From assembly GCF_051020975.1 (NCBI RefSeq), contig NW_027478166.1, forward strand, positions 8,991,501-9,055,500: a DNA stretch of 64,000 bases. The letters run 5' to 3'. The stretch comes from Osmia lignaria lignaria (Eukaryota > Arthropoda > Insecta > Hymenoptera > Megachilidae). This document shows positions 13,201 to 26,499 of the stretch, in pieces (position 1 is the stretch's first letter; each line of letters starts with the position of its first letter). A program made the translations under genes and the position numbers. Below the pieces are notes generated by a model. It had not been told where the DNA came from. It did no database searches and was given only the letters and a program-made list of their open reading frames with translations.

Positions 13201-14369
13201 GCTGCAAATGCCACTTCCAGCTTAGCTGTGCAGAAGAAGAACATCAAGAAGAAGAAATATCTCGAAATATGTCCGTCAGGCCCCTTCCCTTGAGATAAAT
13301 CTGCAAATATCTCGGAAACGAAGAGAGCTATGGCAAAATGTTAAGAGACCTTTTTTGTAGAGAATTAAGTTTCCTACTTTTTATGTTCTATGATATTTTT
13401 TGATCTGATGCGTAGTTCTCGAGATATATCAAGATATTTAAAAGTTCCGAAGCCGCACCAACATAATAGAGATACAGAAACACCGTGGCCCCTTTCTTTG
13501 AGATAACTCTGCACTATTGCGAGCTGCAAATGCCACTTCCAGCTTAGCTGTGCAGAAGAAGAACAACAAGAAGAAGAAATATCTGGAAATATGTCCGTCA
13601 GGCCCCTTCCCTTGAGATAAATCTGCAAATATCTCGGAAACGAAGCGAGCTATGGCAAAATGTTAAGAGACCTTTTTTGTAGAGAATTAAGTTTCCTACT
13701 ATTTATGTTCTATGATATTTTTGGATCAGATGCGTAGTTCTCGAGATATATCAAGATATTTAAAAGTTCCGAAGCCGCACCAACATAATAGAGATACAGA
13801 AACACCGTGGCCCCTTTCTTTGAGATAACTCTGCACTAGAGCGAGCCACAAATGCCACTTCCAGCTTAGCTGTGCAGAAGAAGAACAACAAGAAGAAGAA
13901 ATATCTCGAAATATGTCCGTCAGGCCCCTTCCCTTGAGATAAATCTGCAAATATCTCGGAAACGAAGAGAGCTATGGCAAAATGTTAAGAGACCTTTTTT
14001 GTAGAGAATTAAGTTTCCTACTTTTTATGTTCTATGATATTTTTTGATCTGATGCGTAGTTCTCGAGATATATCAAGATATTTAAAAGTTCCGAAGCCGC
14101 ACCAACATAATAGAGATACAGAAACACCGTGGCCCCTTTCTTTGAGATAACTCTGCACTAGAGCGAGCCACAAATGCCACTTCCAGCTTAGCTGTGCAGA
14201 AGAAGAACAACAAGAAGAAGAAATATCTCGAAATATGTCCGTCAGGCCATTTCCCTTGAGATAAATCTGCAAATATCTCGGAAACGAAGTGAGCTATGGC
14301 AAAATGTTAAGAGACCTTTTTTGTAGAGAATTATGTTTCCTACTTTTTATGTTCTATGATATTTTTTGA
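7289..14369. repeat. Array zone B: six-monomer higher-order repeat, about 1932 bp
   Basis: Twenty-two monomers in which variant order recurs every six units. The series from 7289 to about 8510 matches 9221 to about 10436 (spacing 1932 bp, falling to 1929 bp after a 3-bp deletion). The series from about 9900 to 11390 matches about 11832 to 13322 at 1932 bp; in this second pair I found two differences, at 10391/12323 and 10488/12420. The shared rare markers include CAGACGCGTAGCTCTCG, GAAGAAGACATATC, GCTATGGCCAATTG and GAACATCAAG. The linked block CCAGTTCCTTTGAGCTG makes its first appearance in the window at 7933. The period then decays: an extra monomer at 13404 pushes the next recurrence to seven units (11472 with 13726). 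Confidence 0.85.
9221..9539. repeat. Short monomer (319 bp), 3-bp deletion in GAA tract
   Basis: This unit lacks one GAA triplet in its purine-rich tract (GCAGAAGAACAACAAGAAG near 9370 instead of GCAGAAGAAGAACAAC). It is otherwise a close relative of the monomer at 7289, sharing GAAGAACAAATATC and GGCCACTTCCC. Slippage within the GAA tract is the likely cause. It is one of only four length-changing units in 198. Confidence 0.93.
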
Positions 14370-17300
14370 TCAGACGCGTAGCTCTCGAGATATATCAAGA
14401 TATTTAAAAGTTCCGAAGCCGCACCAACATAATAGAGGTACAGAAACAGCGTGGCCCCTTTCTTTGAGATATCTCTGCACTATTGCGAGCTGCAAATGCC
14501 ACTTCCAGCTTAGCTGCGCAGAAGAAGAACAACAAGAAGAAGAAATATCTCGAAATATGTCCGTCAGGCCCCTTCCCTTGAGATAAATCTGCAAATATCT
14601 CGGAAACGAAGCGAGCTATGGCAAAATTTTAAGAGACCTTATTTGCAGAGAATTAAGTTTCCTACTTTTTATGTTCTATGATATTTTTTGATCAGATGCG
14701 TAGTTCTCGAGATATATCAAGATATTTAAAAGTTCCGAAACCGCACCAACATAATAGAGATACAGAAACACGGTGGCCCCTTTCTTTGAGATAACTCTGC
14801 ACTAGTGCGAGCCGCAAATGCCACTTCCAGCTTAGCTGTGCAGAAGAAGACCAACAAGAAGAAGAAATATCTCGAAATATGTCCGTCAGGCCCCTTCCCT
14901 TGAGATAAATCTGCAAATATCTCGGAAACGAAGCGAGCTATGGCAAAATGTTAAGAGACCTTATTTGCAGAGAATTAAGTTTCCTACTTTTTATGTTCTA
15001 TGATATTTTTTGATCAGATGCGTAGTTCTCGAGATATATCAAGATATTTAAAAGTTCCGAAACCGCACCAACATAATAGAGATACAGAAACACGGTGGCC
15101 CCTTTCTTTGAGATAACTCTGCACTAGTGCGAGCCGCAAATGCCACTTCCAGCTTAGCTGTGCAGAGGAAGAACAACAAGAAGAAGAAATATCTCGAAAT
15201 ATGTCCGTCAGGCCAGTTCCTTTGAGCTGAATCTGCAAATATCTCGGAAACGAAGCGAGCTATGGCAAAATGTTAACAGACGTTTTTTGTAGAGAATTAT
15301 GTTTCCTACTTTTTATGTTCTATGATATTTTTTGATCAGATGCGTAGTTCTCGAGATATATCAAGATATTTAAAAGTTCCGAAGCCGCACCAACATAATA
15401 GAGATACAGAAACACCGTGGCCCCTTTCTTTGAGATAACTCTGCACTATTGCGAGCTGGAAATGCCACTTCCAGCTTAGCTGTGCAGAGGAAGAACAACA
15501 AGAAGAAGAAATATCTCGAAATATGTCCGTCAGGGCAGTTCCTTTGAGCTGAATCTGCAAATATCTCGGAAACGAAGCGAGCTATGGCAAAATGTTAAGA
15601 GACGTTTTTTATAGAGAATTATGTTTCCTACAATTTATGTTCTATGATATTTTTTGATCAGAAGCGTAGTTTTCGAGATATATCGAGATATTTAAAAGTT
15701 CCGAAGCCGCACCAACATAATAGGGATACAGAAACACCGTGGCCCCTTTCTTTGAGATAACTCTGCACTAGTGCGAGCCGCAACTGCCACTTCCAGCTTA
15801 GCTGTGCAGAAGAAGAACAACAAGAAGAAGAAATATCTCGAAATATGTCCGTCAGGCCCCTTCCCTTGAGATAAATCTGCAAATATCTCGGAAACGAAGC
15901 GAGCTATGGCGAAATGTTAAGAGACCTTTTTTGTAGAGAATTCAGTTTCCTACTTTTTATGTTCTATGATATTTTTTGATCAGATGCGTAGTTCTCGAGA
16001 TATATCAAGATATTTAAAAGCTCCGAAGCCGCACCAACATAATAGAGATACAGAAACACCGTGGCCCCTTTCTTTGAGATAACTCTGCACTATTGCGAGC
16101 TGCAAATGCCACTTCCAGCTTAGCTGTGCAGAGGAAGAACAACAAGAAGAAGAAATATCTCGAAATATGTCCGTCAGGCCAGTTCCTTTGAGCTGAATCT
16201 GCAAATATCTCGGAAATGAAGCGAGCTATGGCAAAATGTTAAGAGACGTTTTTTATAGAGAATTATGTTTCCTACAATTTATGTTCTATGATATTTTTTG
16301 ATCAGAAGCGTAGTTTTCGAGATATATCGAGATATTTAAAAGTTCCGAAGCCGCACCAACATAATAGGGATACAGAAACACCGTGGCCCCTTTCTTTGAG
16401 ATAACTCTGCACTAGTGCGAGCCGCAAATGCCAGTTCCAGCTTAGCTGTGCAGAAGAAGAACAACAAGAAGAAGAAATATCTCGAAATATGTCCGTCAGG
16501 CCCCTTCCCTTGAGATAAATCTGCAAATATCTCGGAAACGAAGCGAGCTATGGCAAAATGTTAAGAGACCTTTTTTGTAGAGAATTAAGTTTCCTACTTT
16601 TTATGTTGTATGATATTTTTTGATCAGATGCGTAGTTCTCGAGATATATCAAGATATTTAAAAGTTCCGAAGCCGCACCAACATAATAGAGATACAGAAA
16701 CACCGTGGCCCCTTTCTTTGAGATAACTCTGCACTATTGCGAGCTGCAAATGCCACTTCCAGCTTAGCTGTGCAGAGGAAGAACAACAAGAAGAAGAAAT
16801 ATCTCGAAATATGTCCGTCAGGCCAGTTCCTTTGAGCTGAATCTGCAAATATCTCGGAAACGAAGCGAGCTATGGCAAAATGTTAAGAGACCTTTTTTGT
16901 AGAGAATTATGCTTCCTACAATTTATGTTCTATGATATTTTTTGATCAGAAGCGTAGTTTTCGAGATACATCGAGATATTTAAAAGTTCCGAAGCCGCAC
17001 CAACATAATAGAGATACAGAAACACCGTGGCCCCTTTCTTTGACATAACTCTGCACTAGTGCGAGCCGCAAATGCCAGTTCCAGCTTAGCTGTGCAGAAG
17101 AAGAACAACAAGAAGAAGAAATATCTCGAAATATGTCCGTCAGGCCCCTTCCCTTGAGATAAATCTGCAAATATCTCGGAAACGAAGCGAGCTATGGCAA
17201 AATGTTAAGAGACCTTTTTTGTAGAGAATTAAGTTTCCTACTTTTTATGTTGTATGATATTTTTTGATCAGATGCGTAGTTCTCGAGATATATCAAGATA

Positions 17301-18659
17301 TTTAAAAGTTCCGAAGCCGCACCAACATAATAGAGATACAGAAACACCGTGGCCCCTTTCTTTGAGATAACTCTGCACTATTGCGAGCTGCAAATGCCAC
17401 TTCCAGCTTAGCTGTGCAGAGGAAGAACAACAAGAAGAAGAAATATCTCGAAATATGTCCGTCAGGCCCCTTCCCTTGAGATAAATCTGCAAATATCTCG
17501 GAAACGAAGCGAGCTATGGCAAAATGTTAAGAGACCTTTTTTGTAGAGAATCAAGTTTCCTACTTTTTAGGTTGTATGATATTTTTTGATCAGATGCGTA
17601 GTTCTCGAGATATATCAAGATATTTAAAAGTTCCGAAGCCGCACCAACATAATAGAGATACAGAAACACCGTGGCCCCTTTCTTTGAGATAACTCTGCAC
17701 TATTGCGAGCTGCAAATGCCACTTCCAGCTTAGCTGTGCAGAGGAAGAACAACAAGAAGAAGAAATATCTCGAAATATGTCCGTCAGGCCAGTTCCTTTG
17801 AGCTGAATCTGCAAATATCTCGGAAACGAAGCGAGCTATGGCAAAATGTTAAGAGACGTTTTTTGTAGAGAATTATGTTTCCTACAATTTATGTTCTATG
17901 ATATTTTTTGATCAGAAGCGTAGTTTTCGAGATATATCGAGGTATTTAAAAGTTCCGAAGCCGCACCAACATAATAGGGATACAGAAACACCGTGGCCCC
18001 TTTCTTTGAGATAACTCTGCACCAGTGCGAGCCGCAAATGCCACTTCCAGCTTAGCTGTGCAGAAGAAGAACAACAAGAAGAAGAAATATCTCGAAATAT
18101 GTCCGTCAGGCCCCTTCCCTTGAGATAAATCTGCAAATATCTCGGAAACGAAGCGAGCTATGGCGAAATGTTAAGAGACCTTTTTTGTAGAGAATTAAGT
18201 TTCCTACTTTTCATGTTCTATGATATTTTTTGATCAGATGCGTAGTTCTCGAGATATATCAAGATATTTAAAAGTTCCGAAGCCGCACCAACATAATAGA
18301 GATACAGAAACACCGTGGCCCCTTTCTTTGAAATAACTCTGCACTATTGCGAGCTGCAAATGCCACTTCCAGCTTAGCTGTGCAGAGGAAGAACAACAAG
18401 AAGAAGAAATATCTCGAAATATGTCCGTCAGGCCCCTTCCCTTGAGATATATCTGCAAATATCTCGGAAACGAAGCGAGCTATGGCAAAATGTTAAGAGA
18501 CCTTTTTTATAGAGAATTATGTTTCCTACAATTTATGTTCTATGATATTTTTTGATCAGATGCGTAGTTTTCGAGATATATCGAGATATTTAAAAGTTCC
18601 GAAGCCGCACCAACATAATAGGGATACAGAAACACCGTGGCCCCTTTCTTTGAGATAAC

Positions 18660-21600
18660 TCTGCACTAGTGCGAGCCGCAAATGCCACTTCCAGCTTAGC
18701 TGTGCAGAAGAAGAACAACAAGAAGAAGAAATATCTCGAAATATGTCCGTCAGGCCCCTTCCCTTGAGATATATCTGCAAATATCTCGGAAACGAAGCGA
18801 GCTATGGCAAAATGTTAAGAGACCTTTTTTGTAGAGAATTATGCTTCCTACAATTTATGTTCTATGATATTTTTTGATCAGAAGCGTAGTTTTCGAGATA
18901 CATCGAGATATTTAAAAGTTCCGAAGCCGCACCAACATAATAGAGATACAGAAACACCGTGGCCCCTTTCTTTGAGATAACTCTGCACTAGTGCGAGCCG
19001 CAAATGCCAGTTCCAGCTTAGCTGTGCAGAAGAAGAACAACAAGAAGAAGAAATATCTCGAAATATGTCCGTCAGGCCCCTTCCCTTGAGATAAATCTGC
19101 AAATATCTCGGAAACGAAGCGAGCTATGGCAAAATGTTAAGAGACCTTTTTTGTAGAGAATTAAGTTTCCTACTTTTTATGTTGTATGATATTTTTTGAT
19201 CAGATGCGTAGTTCTCGAGATATATCAAGATATTTAAAAGTTCCGAAGCCGCACCAACATAATAGAGATACAGAAACACCGTGGCCCCTTTCTTTGAGAT
19301 AACTCTGCACTATTGCGAGCTGCAAATGCCACTTCCAGCTTAGCTGTGCAGAGGAAGAACAACAAGAAGAAGAAATATCTCGAAATATGTCCGTCAGGCC
19401 AGTTCCTTTGAGCTGAATCTGCAAATATCTCGGAAACGAAGCGAGCTATGGCAAAATGTTAAGAGACGTTTTTTGTAGAGAATTATGTTTCCTACAATTT
19501 ATGTTCTATGATATTTTTTGATCAGAAGCGTAGTTTTCGAGATATATCGAGGTATTTAAAAGTTCCGAAGCCGCACCAACATAATAGGGATACAGAAACA
19601 CCGTGGCCCCTTTCTTTGAGATAACTCTGCACTAGTGCGAGCCGCAAATGCCACTTCCAGCTTAGCTGTGCAGAAGAAGAACAACAAGAAGAAGAAATAT
19701 CTCGAAATATGTCCGTCAGGCCCCTTCCCTTGAGATAAATCTGCAAATATCTCGGAAACGAAGCGAGCTATGGCGAAATGTTAAGAGACCTTTTTTGTAG
19801 AGAATTAAGTTTCCTACTTTTCATGTTCTATGATATTTTTTGATCAGATGCGTAGTTCTCGAGATATATCAAGATATTTAAAAGTTCCGAAGCCGCACCA
19901 ACATAATAGAGATACAGAAACACCGTGGCCCCTTTCTTTGAGATAACTCTGCACTAGTGCGAGCCGCAAATGCCACTTCCAGCTTAGCTGTGCAGAAGAA
20001 GAACAACAAGAAGAAGAAATATCTCGAAATATGTCGGTCAGGCCCCTTCCCTTGAGATATATCTGCAAATATCTCGGAAACGAAGCGAGCTATGGCAAAA
20101 TGTTAAGAGACCGTTTTTGTAGAGAATTATGCTTCCTACAATTTATGTTCTATGATATTTTTTGATCAGAAGCGTAATTTTCGAGATACATCGAGATATT
20201 TAAAAGTTCCGAAGCCGCACCAACATAATAGAGATACAGAAACACCGTGGCCCCTTTCTTTGAGATAACTCTGCACTATTGCGAGCTGTAAATGCCACTT
20301 CCAGCTTAGCTGTGCAGAAGAAGAACAACAAGAAGAAGAAATATCTCGAAATATGTCCGTCAGGCCCCTTCCCTTGAGATATATCTGCAAATATCTCGGA
20401 AACGAAGCGAGCTATGGCAAAATGTTAAGAGACCTTTTTTGTAGAGAATTAAGTTTCCTACTTTTTATGTTGTATGATATTTTTTGATCAGATGCGTAGT
20501 TCTCGAGATATATCAAGATATTTAAAAGTTCCGAAGCCGCACCAACATAATAGAGATACAGAAACACCGTGGCCCCTTTCTTTGAGATAACTCTGCACTA
20601 TTGCGAGCTGCAAATGCCACTTCCAGCTTAGCTGTGCAGAGGAAGAACAACAAGAAGAAGAAATATCTCGAAATATGTCCGTCAGGCCCCTTCCCTTGAG
20701 ATAAATCTGCAAATATCTCGGAAACGAAGCGAGCTATGGCAAAATGTTAAGAGACCTTTTTTGTATAGAATTAAGTTTCCTACTTTTTATGTTCTATGAT
20801 ATTTTTTGATCAGATGCGTAGTTCTCGAGATATATCAAGATATTTAAAAGTTCCGAAGCCGCACCAACATAATAGAGATACAGAAACACCGTGGCCCCTT
20901 TCTTTGAGATAACTCTGCACTAGTGCGAGCCGCAAATGCCACTTCCAGCTTAGCTGTGCAGAAGAAGAACAACAAGAAGAAGAAATATCTCGAAATATGT
21001 CCGTCAGGCCCCTTCCCTTGAGATATATCTGCAAATATCTCGGAAACGAAGCGAGCTATGGCAAAATGTTAAGAGACCTTTTTTGTAGAGAATTATGCTT
21101 CCTACAATTTATGTTCTATGATATTTTTTGATCAGAAGCGTAGTTTTCGAGATACATCGAGATATTTAAAAGTTCCGAAGCCGCACCAACATAATAGAGA
21201 TACAGAAACACCGTGGCCCCTTTCTTTGAGATAACTCTGCACTAGTGCGAGCCGCAAATGCCAGTTCCAGCTTAGCTGTGCAGAAGAAGAACAACAAGAA
21301 GAAGAAATATCTCGAAATATGTCCGTCAGGCCCCTTCCCTTGAGATAAATCTGCAAATATCTCGGAAACGAAGCGAGCTATGGCAAAATGTTAAGAGACC
21401 TTTTTTGTAGAGAATTAAGTTTCCTACTTTTTATGTTGTATGATATTTTTTGATCAGATGCGTAGTTCTCGAGATATATCAAGATATTTAAAAGTTCCGA
21501 AGCCGCACCAACATAATAGAGATACAGAAACACCGTGGCCCCTTTCTTTGAGATAACTCTGCACTATTGCGAGCTGCAAATGCCACTTCCAGCTTAGCTG

Positions 21601-22016
21601 TGCAGAGGAAGAACAACAAGAAGAAGAAATATCTCGAAATATGTCCGTCAGGCCAGTTCCTTTGAGCTGAATCTGCAAATATCTCGGAAACGAAGCGAGC
21701 TATGGCAAAATGTTAAGAGACGTTTTTTGTAGAGAATTATGTTTCCTACAATTTATGTTCTATGATATTTTTTGATCAGAAGCGTAGTTTTCGAGATATA
21801 TCGAGGTATTTAAAAGTTCCGAAGCCGCACCAACATAATAGGGATACAGAAACACCGTGGCCCCTTTCTTTGAGATAACTCTGCACTAGTGCGAGCCGCA
21901 AATGCCACTTCCAGCTTAGCTGTGCAGAAGAAGAACAACAAGAAGAAGAAATATCTCGAAATATGTCCGTCAGGCCCCTTCCCTTGAGATAAATCTGCAA
22001 ATATCTCGGAAACGAA
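18660..22016. repeat. Seven-monomer (2254-bp) duplicated block
   Basis: The monomer series starting at 18878, 19200 and 19522 recurs at 21132, 21454 and 21776, a spacing of seven units. The shared markers are TCGAGATACATCGAG and TGCCAGTTCC in the first monomer, TATGTTGTATG before the second, CCAGTTCCTTTGAGCTG in the second, and TCGAGGTATTT in the third. The match ends near 19760/22016, where one copy has GCGAGCTATGGCGAAATG and the other GAGAGCTATGGCAAAATG. Limits are approximate, set by the nearest diagnostic base. Confidence 0.75.
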
Positions 22017-25000
22017 GAGAGCTATGGCAAAATGTTAAGAGACCTTTTTTGTAGAGAATTAAGTTTCCTACTTTTTATGTTCTATCATATTTTTTGATCT
22101 GATGCGTAGTTCTCGAGATATATCAAGATATTTAAAAGTTCCGAAGCCGCACCAACATAATAGAGATACAGAAACACCGTGGCCCCTTTCTTTGAGATAA
22201 CTCTGCACTAGTGCGAGCCGCAAATGCCAGTTCCAGCTTAGCTGTGCAGAAGAAGAACAACAAGAAGAAGAAATATCTCGAAATATGTCCGTCAGGCCCC
22301 TTCCCTTGAGATAAATCTGCAAATATCTTGGAAACGAAGCGAGCTATGGCAAAATGTTAAGAGACCTTTTTTGTAGAGAATTAAGTTTCCTACTTTTTAT
22401 GTTGTATGATATTTTTTGATCAGAAGCGTAGTTTTCGAGATATATCGAGATATTTAAAAGTTCCGAAGCCGCACCAACATAATAGGGATACAGAAACACC
22501 GTGGCCCCTTTCTTTGAGATAACTCTGCACTAGTGCGAGCCGCAAATGCCACTTCCAGCTTAGCTGTGCAGAAGAAGAACAACAAGAAGAAGAAATATCT
22601 CGAAATATGTCCGTCAGGCCCCTTCCCTTGAGATATATCTGCAAATATCTCGGAAACGAAGCGAGCTATGGCAAAATGTTAAGAGACCTTTTTTGTAGAG
22701 AATTATGCTTCCTACAATTTATGTTCTATGATATTTTTTGATCAGAAGCGTAGTTTTCGAGATACATCGAGATATTTAAAAGTTCCGAAGCCGCACCAAC
22801 ATAATAGAGATACAGAAACACCGTGGCCCCTTTCTTTGAGATAACTCTGCACGATTGCGAGCTGTAAATGCCACTTCCAGCTTAGCTGTGCAGAAGAAGG
22901 ACAACAAGAAGAAGAAATATCTCGAAATATGTCCGTCAGGCCCCTTCCCTTGAGATAAATCTGCAAATATCTCGGAAACGAAGCGAGCTATGGCGAAATG
23001 TTAAGAGACCTTTTTTGTAGAGAATTAAGTTTCCTACTTTTTATGTTCTATGATATTTTTTGATCAGATGCGTAGTTCTCGAGATATATCAAGATATTTA
23101 AAAGTTCCGAAGCCGCACCAACATAATAGAGATACAGAAACACCGTGGCCCCTTTCTTTGAGATAACTCTGCACTATTGCGAGCTGCAAATGCCACTTCC
23201 AGCTTAGCTGTGCAGAGGAAGAACAACAAGAAGAAGAAATATCTCGAAATATGTCCGTCAGGCCAGTTCCTTTGAGCTGAATCTGCAAATATCTCGGAAA
23301 CGAAGCGAGCTATGGCAAAATGTTAAGAGACGTTTTTTATAGAGAATTATGTTTCCTACAATTTATGTTCTATGATATTTTTTGATCAGATGCGTAGTTT
23401 TCGAGATATATCGAGATATTTAAAAGTTCCGAAGCCGCACCAACATAATAGGGATACAGATACACCGTGGCCCCTTTCTTTGAGATAACTCTGCACTAGT
23501 GCGAGCAGCAAATGCCACTTCCAGCTTAGCTGTGCAGATGAAGAACAACAAGAAGAAGAAATATCTCGAAATATGTCGGTCAGGCCCCTTCCCTTGAGAT
23601 ATATCTGCAAATATCTCGGAAACGAAGCGAGCTATGGCAAAATGTTAAGAGACCTTTTTTGTAGAGAATTATGCTTCCTACAATTTATGTTCTATGATAT
23701 TTTTTGATCAGAAGCGTAGTTTTCGAGATATATCGAGGTATTTAAAAGTTCCGAAGCCGCACCAACATAATAGGGATACAGAAACACCGTGGCCCCTTTC
23801 TTTGAGATAACTCTGCACTAGTGCGAGCCGCAAATGCCACTTTCAGCTTAGCTGTGCAGAAGAAGAACAACAAGAAGAAGAAATATCTCGAAATATGTCC
23901 GTCAGGCCCCTTCCCTTGAGATAAATCTGCAAATATCTCGGAAACGAAGCGAGCTATGGCGAAATGTTAAGAGACCTTTTTTGTAGAGAATTAAGTTTCC
24001 TACTTTTCAGGTTCTATGATATTTTTTGATCAGATGCGTAGTTCTCGAGATATATCAAGATATTTAAAAGTTCCGAAGCCGCACCAACATAATAGAGATA
24101 CAGAAACACCGTGGCCCCTTTCTTTGAGATAACTCTGCACTAGTGCGAGCCGCAAATGCCACTTCCAGCTTAGCTGTGCAGAAGAAGAACAACAAGAAGA
24201 AGAAGTATCTCGAAATATGTCCGTCAGGCCCCTTCCCTTGAGATAAATCTGCAAATACCTCGGAAACGAAGCGAGCTATGGCAAAATGTTAAGAGACCTT
24301 TATTGTAGAGAATTAAGTTTCCTACTTTTTATCTTCTATGATATTTTTTGATCAGATGCGTAGTTCTCGAGATATATTAAGATATTTAAAAGTTCCGAAG
24401 CCGCACCAACATAATAGAGATACAGAAACACCGTGGCCCCTTTCTTTGAGATAACTCTGCACTATTGCGAGCTGTAATTGCCACTTCCAGCTTATCTGTG
24501 CAGAAGAAGAACAACAAGAAGAAGAAATATCTCGAAATATGTCCGTCAGGCCCCTTCCCTTGAGATATATCTGCAAATATCTCGGAAACGAAGCGAGCTA
24601 TGGCAAAATGTTAAGAGACCTTTTTTGTAGAGAATTGAGTTTCCTACTTTTTATGTTCTATGATATTTTTTGATCAGATGCGTAGTTCTCGAGATATATC
24701 AAGATATTTAAAAGTTCCGAAGCCGCACCAACATAATAGAGATACAGAAACACCGTGGCCCCTTTCTTTGAGATAACTCTGCACTATTGCGAGCTGCAAA
24801 TGCCACTTCCAGCTTAGCTGTGCAGAGGAAGAACAACAAGAAGAAGAAATATCTCGAAATATGTCCGTCAGGCCAGTTCCTTTGAGCTGAATCTGCAAAT
24901 ATCTCGGAAACGAAGCGAGCTATGGCAAAATGTTAAGAGACGTTTTTTATAGAGAATTATGTTTCCTACAATTTATGTTCTATGATATTTTTTGATCAGA

Positions 25001-26499
25001 AGCGTAGTTTTCGAGATATATCGAGATATTTAAAAGTTCCGAAGCCGCACCAACATAATAGGGATACAGAAACACCGTGGCCCCTTTCTTTGAGATAACT
25101 CTGCACTAGTGCGAGCCGCAAATGCCAGTTCCAGCTTAGCTGTGCAGAAGAAGAACAACAAGAAGAAGAAATATCTCGAAATATGTCCGTCAGGCCCCTT
25201 CCCTTGAGATATATCTGCAAATATCTCGGAAACGAAGCGAGCTATGGCGAAATGTTAAGAGACCTTTTTTGTAGAGAATTAAGTTTCCTACTTTTCGTGT
25301 TCTATGATATTTTTTGATCAGATGCGTAGTTCTCGAGATATATCAAGATATTTAAAAGTTCCGAAGCCGCACCAACATAATAGAGATACAGAAACACCGT
25401 GGCCCCTTTCTTTGAGAAAACTCTGCACTATTGCGAGCTGCAAATGCCACTTCCAGCTTAGCTGTGCAGAGGAAGAACAACAAGAAGAAGAAATATCTCG
25501 AAATATGTCCGTCAGGCCAGTTCCTTTGAGCTGAATCTGCAAATATCTCGGAAACGAAGCGAGCTATGGCAAAATGTTAAGAGACGTTTTTTATAGAGAA
25601 TTATGTTTCCTACAATTTATGTTCTATGATATTTTTTGATCAGATGCGTAGTTTTCGAGATATATCGAGATATTTAAAAGTTCCGAAGCCGCACCAACAT
25701 AATAGGGATACAGATACACCGTGGCCCCTTTCTTTGAGATAACTCTGCACTAGTGCGAGCCGCAAATGCCACTTCCAGCTTAGCTGTGCAGAAGAAGAAC
25801 AACAAGAAGAAGAAATATCTCGAAATATGTCGGTCAGGCCCCTTCCCTTGAGATATATCTGCAAATATCTCGGAAACGAAGCGAGCTATGGCGAAATGTT
25901 AAGAGACCTTTTTTGTAGAGAATTAAGTTTCCTACTTTTCATGTTCTATGATATTTTTTGATCAGATGCGTACTTCTCGAGATATATCAAGATATTTAAA
26001 AGTTCCGAAGCCGCACCAACATAATAGAGATACAGAAACACCGTGGCCCCTTTCTTTGAGATAACTCTGCACGATTGCGAGCTGTAAATGCCACTTCCAG
26101 CTTAGCTGTGCAGAAGAAGGACAACAAGAAGAAGAAATATCTCGAAATATGTCCGTCAGGCCCCTTCCCTTGAGATAAATCTGCAAATATCTCGGAAACG
26201 AAGCGAGCTATGGCAAAATGTTAAGAGACCTTATTTGCAGAGAATTAAGTTTCCTACTTTTTATGTTCTATGATATTTTTTGATCAGATGCGTAGTTCTC
26301 GAGATATATCAAGATATTTAAAAGTTCCGAAACCGCACCAATATAATAGAGATACAGAAACACGGTGGCCCCTTTCTTTGAGATAACTCTGCACTAGTGC
26401 GAGCCGCAAATGCCACTTCCAGCTTAGCTGTGCAGAAGAAGAACAACAAGAAGAAGAAATATCTCGAAATATGTCCGTCAGGCCCCTTCCCTTGAGATA

